Origin: Lingula anatina
Taxonomy: Eukaryota; Brachiopoda; Lingulata; Lingulida; Lingulidae
Direction: 5' to 3'
NCBI RefSeq assembly: GCF_001039355.2
Contig: NW_019774513.1
Location: 1,098,470-1,162,469 of the forward strand
Length of the DNA stretch: 64,000 nucleotides
Part shown: positions 20,143 through 31,700 of the stretch, piece after piece
How positions within the stretch are numbered: the stretch's first letter is position 1
Layout of the letters: each line of letters opens with the position of its first letter
Program-made: the position numbers and the translations under genes
The notes under the pieces: model-generated
The model's database searches: none
Seen by the model: the letters and a program-made list of their open reading frames with translations, nothing else
Told to the model about the DNA's origin: nothing

Positions 20143-21355
20143 TGAGAGAAAGAGAATAAGGATCAATATCACACGATGTATGCATTCTACCGAGCTGAAA
20201 TTATAAAATGCGATTTGCACAATCAAAGGAGTTGGTTTGGAAATGATCACACATTTCTTTATTTTTGATATTTTTTACCGATAAAATTCTTCAGAGTTTT
20301 GATAAGTTTTTTTCTTTGTCTTTAAAAATTGCAAATGATCTGTAAAAGCATTCTACTAAAGGAAAAAAGCTGTTACAGATGGAAAAATACCGTAATACGG
20401 TAAAATGCGAATTTAGAGAGCGAATTTTTATTGGGAAAAACGTACTATCGTGATAGCCGGGATCCTTATACACTAGATATCTTTTCCCATTTACGTGACC
20501 TCTGACAAAGGTGGTTATTTCTTCTGGGAAACGAAGGCTCTTCAGATATTTTTCTCCAACGCGTTCATGGTTCTTGACACCAAGTGTGATCCCTTCGGTC
20601 TCCATTCTTTCTCTTTTTTGTACCAAGCCGACAAGATGACCAACATCGTGTAAGAGGGCTCCTAGAATCACCTGCATTGGCAAAAGATACAAATTAAAAG
20701 AAAAATCTTACGTAAAAAGAGAGAAAAACAAGGCATAATTTGTTGAAATATTGAAAGGTTCCCGGTCATCACTGGTCTTTCAGACGTTTTCATGATAAAT
20801 GACTACTAGTTTTTTCCTGAACGTATGTGAGAAAGATACTTTTGCATGAGCTTTTTAAATTCTCTGAAAGTAAATCTTATTTTATTGATAAGAAGGTCGC
20901 TGAAGAATTTTTGAGAAAGAACAGATTGCAGTAAGCGCGCCTTCGATAAGGATTGAATCTGTGCTGATGCAATCACCAGCTGGAAACAACTGCACATCTA
21001 TACCACAATTATCCTTTTTATTTTGTCATTTTCGGAAGTGCAGTTTGCCAATACTTTGTATACTAACACATCTGAAAAATAACCACGTGATCACCATTTT
21101 ACATGGCAAATTATGCAATAAGCGAAGGATTTAAGATTTCTTCGTAAAATATAGGAGAAGAATTATAAGAAGAACTATAACTCGACATAGTAACTGGTTA
21201 TAAATTACCTTATGTGGAAACCCTTCGTTTTCCGCTTGCATTGCACACTGTATGGCATGCTGTACCTGGGTCACGCTCTCACCCAGGTAGTCGCATTCTC
21301 CGTAATCCCTGTATAAGCTGAACAGAGTCGTGACCTGGGCAGCAGTGTCACCCAT
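19831..21355 (-). CDS. phnZ: PhnZ-like HD-domain mixed-valence di-iron oxygenase (2-amino-1-hydroxyethylphosphonate dioxygenase-like)
   Basis: Complete 191-residue protein from three exons: 21209-21355, 20446-20671, 20033-19831. Bacterial PhnZ uses O2 and a di-iron centre to cut the C-P bond of (R)-2-amino-1-hydroxyethylphosphonate, giving glycine and phosphate. From memory, PhnZ uses Tyr24, Glu27 and ligands His34, His58, Asp59, His80, His104, Asp161. Here DYLGE supplies Tyr23 and Glu26, and His33 follows at the same spacing; LLHD supplies His57-Asp58 (spacing 24 as in PhnZ); NHE supplies the next His (5 residues further than in PhnZ); RGH comes 24 later as in PhnZ; and RTWDD puts Asp 57 later as in PhnZ. 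LSPASKMTL and QGGPM are also typical of these proteins. Substrate is inferred, not shown. The gene is tail-to-tail with the Nav gene and divergent from PLC beta. Confidence 0.88.
20034..20445 (-). other. PhnZ-like intron 2 with (GC)n(GT)n tract
   Basis: Between GTACGT and TTTCAG on the minus strand. Contains an alternating purine-pyrimidine run, about 20090-20135, first GC then GT repeats. Otherwise AT-rich. Confidence 0.7.
20090..20135. repeat. Compound microsatellite (GC)n(GT)n
   Basis: About ten GC dinucleotides run straight into about twelve GT dinucleotides, followed by a GA-rich stretch. It is a strong Z-DNA-forming type of sequence. Confidence 0.9.
20446..20671 (-). CDS. phnZ: PhnZ-like exon 2 (HD motif)
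   Basis: 226 bases between acceptor AATGCAG and donor GTACGT, phase 0 then 1. VILGALLHDVGHLVG carries the HD pair; NHERVGEKYL and FVRGHVNGKRY carry two further His ligands. The protein reads on smoothly into exon 3 as GYHDKLSPASK. Confidence 0.9.
20672..21208 (-). other. PhnZ-like intron 1; no feature recognised
   Basis: Bounded by GTAATT and AATGCAG (minus strand). No repeats or coding similarity noticed. Confidence 0.6.
21209..21355 (-). CDS. phnZ: PhnZ-like exon 1
   Basis: 49 codons from ATG at 21355-21353 to AAG before GTAATT. MGDTAAQVTTLFSLYRDYGE, then DYLGESVTQVQHAIQCA with the Tyr/Glu gate and the first His ligand. The start is the first ATG in frame, and the N-terminal length matches bacterial PhnZ to within one residue. 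Confidence 0.88.
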
Positions 21356-23126
21356 TGTAGTTATAATCCTGCAGAATATACACGTTATTGTATCTACATT
21401 GCCCCTAACTTCTCAATTTAAGAAATTTCGCATTATACTTGGTCTCGGAATAGGCCACCCATTTTCAGATTTCTGTACCCGAAACGCGATCTGACTATTC
21501 AGATTTGCACCCTCAATCTTTTCGACTTTAGCGTAGCGCAGAGAAAACAGAAAAATGACCCGTTTTCAAACTCTCTCGCCATCTACATTGTGTTTTTTGG
21601 GCAAAGCCAGAATTCGTACTCCAGACTGTACAAAACCAACCTCTTTATACAGGTGTACATGTCGGTTATGGTAAAAGTTTTTTTTTCCACAAGACGAATG
21701 GGTTAGCTAAATCAAGTAGACTCAACTACCATACTCTATATATGTGATGAAAATACAGTTTTTAAATCAATATTGGCCTTATGCTTTGAAATTAAAGGCT
21801 AAATACTTGCAGAGTGTAAGTGCACGTTCTCTAAAGATAAGATTTCGAATTCTTAAATTCATTCCCCTTTTTTAGTGATAGATAATCTCAAGCTTTACAT
21901 GTGTTTTTGTCACATTGCTTCACAAGTCAAACGTGAAATCCAGTTTACATATTTATCAATGCCATTTTACCGTCAAAGTCTTGTGAAATAAAATTTTAGA
22001 TTTGTTACATTACAGTTTTAGTTTTCTTCTCCTCGTAACCAAATCATATTTATATATCTTTATTTTGTACTACATTTGACATCGTCTAGAAACTGAAATT
22101 CAGATATAGCGCTGAAGTGGTGCAAACATTATATTTGGGTTTAAAATATAGTACATCAACTCACGTAAAACTTACTTATAAGCCTACTAGTAGGCCTACA
22201 TACCCTCTACCACGGCCACAGATTGATTTTTCACCAGATATTCACAGATAATGTCTCTGGCTAAATACGGTCAATCTTCTTCTGGCTGGTGGAAAATGTG
22301 CCTATAATATCTGCCGCCCTGGTGGAGGGTAACTAGTACGCGGTATGATCCGTCGTGCTATAACTCAAATCGTGTTAAACGTTTACGCCACATATCGATT
22401 CAATTTCTCCATAATCAGGTGGGTCGCATTTATGAACTATTAATCGAATCGATCTACATATTGCACTTTTTATCTTACTACCTTTGGCCAAGTTGTCTCA
22501 AGCACTTTTTCTATATTTACATAATTTAAGCGCATTCATTATATATTACGTAAAAAGAATAAATGAAATATAAAAAAATTAATAAAGAAAAAAAATGTGA
22601 GGTGAGAAAAAACAGACTGCCTTACAGTTTAACTAATCTTAGTTTCCAAGATGTAGCTATTAATTTTTTTAAAAAAAGTCTTACTTATGAAATATGGTTA
22701 GAGGCCAGCGCTACCTCACTATGTAGCCACGTAGCAGGATCAGCTGTCCGATAACCCCTGTAAACTCTTGCCTATGCACTAGTATCTTTACTTATATAGG
22801 GCGGTATCTAAGACTAACAACTACGTAAGTTATCCACCATCTTGAACGTGTCACATGATCAGTCACCTGCCATTAATTAGACTGTGCCAGAATGGGGGCG
22901 TGGAGCTGTCACGCTCAGAGCATCTGAACAACAGTGCGGTCAATTTTAATAAGCGTTTCTGCAGTTTATATAGCAGTGTCGATGTCCACGAGTCGAGGTT
23001 GAGGAGAAAGTTGCTGAGTCAGTCGGTGTATGTACATCTGAGAAGGATTAAACTGTTCGCAAGACGGTGGAAGGCTGTCACCCCCTCAGCAATATATTTA
23101 CCTTCAGTAATGGGAAAGACAAGTAA
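21356..23126. other. Divergent intergenic region between the PhnZ-like gene and PLC beta
   Basis: 1.77 kb holding both 5' regions. No certain promoter elements; a TATA-like TTATATAGG lies at 22792-22800 on the + strand, about 330 bases before the PLC beta ATG. A 100-codon frame starting at 22855 overlaps the PLC beta start in another frame and is probably UTR sequence. The shared space would allow a bidirectional promoter, but nothing in the sequence shows one. Confidence 0.45.
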
Positions 23127-23225
23127 ATGGCGGGGGCAAAATCAGGTGTCCATGTGAGCCAGCTGAAGCCGATTGTCGTTTCGGATAATCTTATCAAGGG
23201 CAACAAATTCATCAAGTGGGACGAT
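23127..23225 (+). CDS. PLCB1: PLC beta exon 1 (start codon)
   Basis: 33 codons from ATG at 23127 to GAT before GTAAGT. It encodes [15 protein letters not shown], then GNKFIKWDD, the N-terminal start of PLC beta-1. Confidence 0.92.
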
Positions 23226-26200
23226 GTAAGTTAAGATTATGTTTTGTGACTGTAGATCTCATTGATTTGAATGCAGATTCTTTAGTTTCCGTTTGATGTC
23301 GGTGTTTTTTTCGACTTTCCTTATGTACTCGCTGTGGTATTCAGCCTTAAGCCCGAGGCTTTGTGCAACGTTCACAGTAGTTTTCAATTGCGTGATGAGT
23401 GAAATGTATTTTGTCGGACAGGTATACTGGGTTGAAGAAAGCTCTTAACGGAGATATATTTTTGCTAGTACGTGGGTGTTAGTAATGAAAAGGGGCGCCT
23501 GTAAACCGACCCCGACACACGATAACACATACTAGTAAATAAACGGATCGGTAGCTTTATTTACAAATTACAATACCCTCAGTAAAACAGGATACATTAA
23601 TCTTAGTCACTGGTACATGAGTATATATACTAGTAGATACTTGTCATACTTAGAGGTCTATTAACTAACACACGTCGACCCAGCCTGCGTTTGATAATGT
23701 TTATTTATATTTGTCATTGAAGTATATAATATGTTTTGTGTAGGGAAGGTTTAAAACTTGCTCATCCAGTTTAGTAGACTCCAGGAAGCTCTTCAACTTA
23801 TAAGTTCAATTATCATTCTCTCTAATACAGATCCATTGAAACAGATTTTTTTCTTTGGTATTAGCTAGAATTTATAATAAGAATATTGCCTAACTTGCAT
23901 TTTTGTGTACTTAACAAATTTTCTGGGCCCAATGGATATAAGTTATACAGTTTTCTGTATATCAGATATACTGGTTGATATGAACTTACTGATGCTGATG
24001 TCGTTCATGTAAGTGCCTTGTGGGACTTCTTCAGCTTCATCTTAAATTGTTCTGCTGTGAAAGTTTTATATTTTCACCAGTTTATATCAAGCTTAAACAG
24101 ATTTGTTGTTCATAATTTGTATATGCCTGTCATTTATTATGTTAATTACAATAATATCACATCTGAAAAAAAAAATGGATGCTAATTCAAAAACATGTCA
24201 AATGTAATGTGCCAAGATTTAGAGTCTGTTATTCATATTGTGACAAAAAAGCAAGGTTTAAAGAAATTGAAAAATTTATTATTAATGGTTCCTGGGGATC
24301 AAAAAGTTATAATTATAAATTCTGTAAAAATAAACTGACAAATATTTCTTGCATCACTCCTTGAACCTGGGGCATTTAAAAGACATGTAGGATATTTGTT
24401 AACAGTTAATTCTCTGATACTAAGAAAATGTTCCAGTTAGTTCAGTCATATTTAGCAGGAAACACTAATGCAGGGATAGGTGGTCAACATATAACACCTG
24501 TAATGATGCAATTAACCCAAATTACATCTGTATCAGGCCATTAATGATGATTATGGAAAGGAAATCTTAACATTAATGTGTTCTATGGTGTAAAGATGAT
24601 CAAAAGTTCATTGTGATGCTCTTGTGAGGATGCTTCGATCAGTAAACCTATCAAAAGCTTAAACCCATACCACTCCTCCCAAAATTCTTTATATATATCA
24701 CCTTTACTATTGTCCTGGTATATAATAGACTGAATTCACTAAGCTCTGCCTGGGGTCTCTAATCATTGCCAGATTCATGAGGTTTTGTACCAGTTGGCTG
24801 TTATCTTATAATACAATCAATGAAGCAGAGTGGTCTGTCTGTCTCTGGACAGATGACACATCTTCACACATAAAACACTGGTTAGATCTCTGGTCTGATA
24901 ACAGGGAGCAGTGATATTGGCAAAACATGACATGTAGTTGAAATCCTTGGTAATTAACCCTTGATGTATCTCAAGATATGTTCCATCTCTCATAGTCTTA
25001 ATATGAATATCATATTAGTAATTGTTATTGAAGTTAAACTGTAAAATTAAATTTCCGTCAAGAGATAATTAACTCACATGTAGTATTTCGATTGCAAATA
25101 ACTTTTATTATTATTCCAATTTGTATTTGATTTGGTTGAAGAACACGTGTTGAGGAGCAGAAGTTTATCTGTCTGGCTTTTTATTTGCCAGAGGTACAGA
25201 GTAGTCTAGAAAACCCATTGCAACCCAGCATGATGAATTGATCTTCTTAATAACCCCATAGCACAGTCATACACACAAGGTGTATTAATAAGAAGCCGTT
25301 ATCTTAGATCTTTGCTAATTACATAGGTACATGCCCAAGTCCTCTTGTTTACCTTGAGTAAGGTAAGACCTATGACAGTTGATATGAAAAAAAAAAAAAA
25401 AAATACAGGCAGAGAGTTAGGGTAATGGTAAAATTGACTGCTTCATAAAGACAATATTGATCTGATTCAGGTTACAGACATGTTCTCATATGATATTGAG
25501 TGGGTAGGTCTGTTGGGTGTCACATGGATTAATATTAATGAGGGGTAGCTATGCTTAACTTGTTCTAAGACACTAAAGCCTTGACCTTAATCATGTAGTT
25601 ATCACAAATATGCTTTAACATTGTGGATCAGAAAACAATCTTATGGACATCAATGTATTGAGGGTCACAATCGCCAGTGTGATGTTTGTTGTAAAATAAG
25701 AAAAGAAAGAAAAACTGCCTGCAAGTTACCGAAGAAGGTATACTAACCAATATAGTATCACGAAAAAATAAAATAAAATAAAAAAATAAATAAAGAGGGG
25801 AGAAAGAAAAAGGAAAACTAACTGCAAGTTACGAAGAAGACATAAATACAAGCTGCTGTATATTAACTTTACCCAAGCTGAGATTCCTATAATCCCAAAG
25901 AACAGGACATTCCAAGCACTCTTCTCACTGGTATTAGCAAACATGTGAAAATGTTTTTGTCCTCACTTCAATATACATATTACAATATCAGTGGAATGTT
26001 CACCCACTCTTCAGAGGCTTAGACTAGTGTTACCTGTCCCCTGAGGATGTTTGAAGATTACAGGTGTTTTTGTCTACTGTCAGAGACATTCCACCCACCT
26101 ATTGCTGACCCACTACTTTTACTAGTAGGCACAAGATGCATAGAATTTTCTTTAATATAATTTGAAAAGACACAGGATGCTTCATGAGAGTATGTACCTA

Positions 26201-27365
26201 ATGCATGTATGCATAAAACTAGACTAAGTTTGGTTTTAGTGAAATACCAAAATTGTTTATAATCTGTTTCAGGCTTTGGGTACTTTTTTGTAGAAAATTT
26301 GCAAAAAGGTTACTGTTTTATATAGTTCTTCTTTACGTCAGAGTAGCTCATTTAGCTAACTGCAGTTACTGAATATAGTTGATGCAACATATTTATGGAT
26401 GTTATAACATGGTATTAAAGTTTTGTTTGCATATTTACAGAAAAACTGGTAATTTTACAGACACAGTTCGAGGAATGTCCACATGGCACTGCTCACTTTC
26501 AAATACTTAATTCTTTCCTAGTTTTTGCTTGACTGAGGATAAGTGACAGAATTGATGTAGACAAAGACTATACCTTGTTATTCATGAATACAAGAGCTAC
26601 AGGTTATTTTGTTTGTCACTAATAATAACCAGCATATTAAGACAACTCAATTCTCAAATGAAGAATTATTTGCTGATACATGAGTAATTGAATTGACTCA
26701 TGAATTTTGGTATCAAAGTAAGCTATATTTTTGCATCTTACCAATGAATTGATAATAATTATTTATATATTTGTTTTTGTTTTTATCTCTCTAGGATTCA
26801 ATTATTGGCACCCCTGTCACCCTCAAGGTGGACCCCAAGGGCTACATCATGTTCTGGAAAGACCAGAATAAGGTAAGACCCCATTTCCATATCTAGATCT
26901 ATCTAGCAAGATCGACCCATCTCCGAGGGGTTTCTAGCTAAATTATATTCAGCTTAAGCGGCTTTGATGTCTGGCACGCCTGCTGAAGCTGTTAGGGGGT
27001 AATTAACTATCATTTAGCAGCTTCAGTAGGCGTGTCAGACATCTAAGCTGCTTAATCTGAATGCGAAAATCCCCTTGGAGATGGGTCGATCCTCCTAGAT
27101 CGATCTAGGTATGGGAATGGGGTCTAAGATCCTGTCAATTCATCCACAGCTCTGATAGTAAAGGCTGCTCATGTTATAGTCCTCCTGTTAAATAAAGATA
27201 TTTCTTAGGTGCATATCATTTTTTTGAAATACCAGGGAAATATGTTCTATTATTTTCTTTGATTTATAGAGTTAATAGTTTCAACCAGACAGTATGGCAT
27301 TCTGTCACAACAAAGAAATGTGCACTGTCACTAAAACTTAATGCATTGTTACAGTAAAAGATGGA

Positions 27366-27402
<37 letters not shown>

Positions 27403-28686
27403 ATTCTTCTGTTATCCCAAATATAACAAAAAAAAAAAAATGAAAAATTAGTAATTGATTTGACATCATTTCTAGATTGCACTACACATTTTATTTGAGT
27501 ATATGCCTGTCTTGTGATAATATAATGCAAGGAAGAAGAAAGTTAATGCAAAGTGGTTTGCTTTCCTGGGGGTTACCGTTCTATTTATAAGTGTTATCTA
27601 TACACACACCAGTTTGTTGGCAAGCCTATGTAGAACATTCAGGAACTGATAAAAATAAGCATCACAAGCTTGTTGTATTGGTGTTGATATGATGTCATAA
27701 ACATGTGGCTTTTGTGATAACAATTTTTAGAATTTTAGCTGTAAAGTAAGATTCTTACACATTATTGTTAAGAATGTTTACAATTGATTCTGTGTGTATT
27801 TCTATCTTAAATAAGGTGATTTGTTATAGAAAGCAAAAATCAGTGATGCTATTTAAATGTGTACAGAAATGAACAGAAAAATAAAATTTATAATGCTTTA
27901 CAGGAAACAGTACAGCATTATCTGTATCAATTAACAAAAAGTTAACAAAAAGAAAGAAATTGAGTAAATTTGCAGAAAGTGTTAATTGTTTTTAAATATC
28001 ATATACTTAGTTGTTTTAAAAACAGGTTACCAATCCAGTTTCAAAATTCAGCAGATATATATGTATGGCTTCTGAGAGAAACAGTTGCTCATTAATTACT
28101 GGAGAAAATACCTGACACTGTATTCCATATATTTGTTTTCCAGGAAATGGATTGCTTGGAAATTTCCATGATAAAGGATACAAGGACTGGAAAATATGCA
28201 AGGTCGCCTAAGGTTTGTATTAAACAGCCCTCAACAATGATTAATTGATGTATCATCCACAGGTGCCTGATCAGCTTCACATATAGGACACAGTTTATGG
28301 AAATGGAAATCAAAATCATCCGTAACTTGTATGGTGCAAGACTGCATACTTTTGTGATTTCTGCTTTGGGTATTTGGGAAAAATGCATCACATTAATGTG
28401 CATCAAGGCAAACTCAATACAAAATAACAAAGAAAAAAGCATTTAATAATTTATTACATCTGAAGTCAAATCATTTAAGGCCATTTGGAGAAATTTAACA
28501 AGTGAACCCTCATTGCCCTCAGGTCTGTAGTCATTTAAGCTGTACACCAACATGTTCTGACTAAATTTTATCCCAGCCAAATTTTTGGATACTTGGAATC
28601 TAGAAACGTGATCAGATTAGTAAATTATATGTACTACAAATTAAATAAAAATTAGTTGAACATAGTCATAGTCAAGAATTTGATTG

Positions 28687-28748
<62 letters not shown>

Positions 28749-31700
28749 GGGGGGGGGGCTGAGCTTTAGGTAAAATGAGAGAAGACGAGGTCCTCACAAG
28801 TTAGAGGATTTAGATGCTATCTTACCTAAAAACATGGGCAAATATTTATGTTTCACAATGAAGAAATTGTTGTGGTTGAGAAGCATAGTATGACATGCAC
28901 TTGGCATGTTTAATACATGTACACCTAAATTCAGCAGCTAAATTTAAGATCATTCAGTGTGAAATGGTGATGGTGGAGTCATAATGAAATTTGTGAAGGG
29001 ATTTATAAAATTTTTAGGACTAATCAGTGAATTCTTTTGCTCTTTATTATTATTATTATTATTTATCTTGTTGCAACATGAAATTCTTTCTGTTGACTAT
29101 TTATGACATGGTTTATGACGAACAAATACAAATAAACTGATAAGTATTTCCAAAATGCCAAGTAAAGTAACACCCTCGACTGAGATGCTGATCAAGGTGG
29201 AAAAAAATTGGTAGATTGTGACCAGTGGCTAGGTGGATTTAATTAATCCAAACGTTAATGGTGATTATTTAATTCTTGAGTTTTTTCTCTGGTCTTAAAT
29301 TATAATGCCTTTTGTGATTTTATTGTATATTAAACATTTGAATATTATGTTACTTTCTTGGATCTTACTCCTTGGTTACATAGTATGACAGGAAACATTT
29401 ATGTTGTTGTATTTCATTTACGAGTTCAAGTTACTCACAACTAATGATGGGTCTGTCACATATGAAATATATGCTCACTAACTACATGATGGCATGCTTG
29501 TACCTGAGGTCTCGTCGCCAAAGTGATGAACTATAGGACATCATTGGACACTTTCACTATACACAGATCAATATGATTGAGAATAGGAATCTGCACGTAC
29601 AGGTAGACTGTACATTAAAATGTGGATCTTGGATCCTTGATTAAATACAACACTGCATTGTATGACAACAGAAAGCTGTGGAGCTGTCGTGCTCAGTCAC
29701 ACGGATTATCACTTGTCTAATAGTAATATGGAGAACAAGTAGAGACCCATGATGTGCGTTGGTGATACGCATGAATACAACGGCCAGGTGGACGAGAGGT
29801 GTTCATTTCCTCAGCTTCAGTTTTATCTTGACTATTGATAATGCCACTATAATATCCCAATGAACATATTGCAAAATTGTAGTTATGTAATCTTAAATCC
29901 ACTGGGAATCTACACATCTGTTTCAGATTTTGGTGAAGTAGCCAGTGAAAAACAACATTACAGATCATGAATAAAGCAACATATAGATTTGGCCATACAA
30001 GGACGCTTTTATTATATAACCCCACTATCCAATTTATTTTAACAATGTAACAAATTGTTGCCAGTATAAAATGTTATAGCCTTAGGAACAAAAAACATAC
30101 ATATATATATATATTTCAAATTTTCAGTAAGACTCATCATCCTTAACATTATGATGTAATGAGCTTTCAAATGAATATACATATGAAAGCTCAGAGTCGA
30201 AAGATTGGAGTTGGTTCTGATATGGAACTCTTGCAAATTGCCACTTTATAGGAGTATGTCCAAACCCCAAGATGTCCACTGTAAATTGTGTGATTTCCCG
30301 TGAGATGGTTAACTGATGATAATAGTGTCCAAAACAGGGTTTATGATGTGATCTTTTCATAACTTCTGGTACTGAAAGTAATGGATTTGGAAATTAATTT
30401 TGCGTGGTAGCCCCATTTTCCTACTGTGTATCTCTAGTGAATAGTTATTGGGGGGGGGGGGGGGACCACACCTTTTAATGAAGTTTGAAATTGGGAAGAG
30501 TAGTGTCAGTGGGACCATTCAGAATAGAAGATCCAAGTATCAACTGGTCCAAGGCTCAAATATGGCGGACCCTACATGAAAGGAAGATCGCTTAATCCTG
30601 TAATGGTCTCTCCGCACAGAATTGAATTTCTCCATTCACCCATTTTTATGATGTTCTTAGTAGTGCTGAAGTTGATTGCTGAGTCTAACATGCATTCGTA
30701 GTTTATGATAGCATATTTCTTAGCAAATCAGGCTAAAAGTAGTATAGCTTTACTTTTCCCCTATGTCAGGACTTGCTGGATATTAAACCAATTTGATAAC
30801 AGCATATATTTTACTTTTGTATTATGTTTGTGGTCTAAACTTTGAAACTGTGCATGCTGGTGAGAGAATTTCAGCTCTCATTGGGGAGAGTTTAACTTAA
30901 CATTTCATAAATTGATAATCGTAAAAAAAAAAAAGGAAAATTCTGCTGTGTTATTTTATTACTGAGTGAGACATTTTCTAAACAGAGGCAGTGAAAATCT
31001 AAGGCAATATAATTTGCAGCCATCTTGGTCATGGTCAATGACCCTTTTCAAACGGATGTTTAAACAACTGACGGCTAGCTAGACTTATATGGTAATAACT
31101 TAATAAATATGATCAACACAAATTAATGATTTTCTTTAAAAAAATATTTTGTTGATATTATCTTCTATTTTGAATAAAGTTTTTTGAAAACTAGTTGGAA
31201 TTGTGTACGAGAATACATTTTTTAAAGTTTATAAATAATTAATATTGAAAACTTGAAATATCAGAAAAACAAGGAATTTGAAATTTTAAGGAAAGTACCA
31301 TGGCCAAGACCATTCTAAGGTCTGGCCGTGTCACAATAATATCTCATTGTATGGCACATATACCCAGCTAATGAATCTCTGCTGTTTTTATTATAACATT
31401 ATTGAAATACAAAAATACTGCAGCAGAATGAAATATTTATGGTATTCACAATGCACTCAAGCTTAGTCTTAGTCCATCCATGGGTTAAGAGCAAAAACAT
31501 TAGCTTTTACGCAAATGAAGCATAACATGCACTTTGAAGTTATAAACTGAATGATTATTGACTAAAATCTGTCTCTAATGAGCAAATTAGGAATAAAATG
31601 TGTCAAGCACAGTGAGGAGTCTCTTTATTTCGTGATCTTCACAGAAAAAATTGCTCATCCTTGTCAGTGCTTGGTTAAATGGAGGCCTAGGGAGCCCAGT

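Larger units (their letters stand above)
26873..28143 (+). other. PLC beta intron 2
   Basis: Contains the MITE at 26877-27124 and a (GA)n run at about 27368-27401. No other feature. Confidence 0.6.

Noticed and set aside
22855..23157. 100-codon open frame over the PLC beta start
   Set aside because: It overlaps the well-supported ATG of PLC beta in another frame and has no recognisable domain; most likely 5' UTR or chance.
28092..28442. 116-residue minus-strand open frame
   Set aside because: It is antisense to PLC beta exon 3 and intron, with no recognisable domain.
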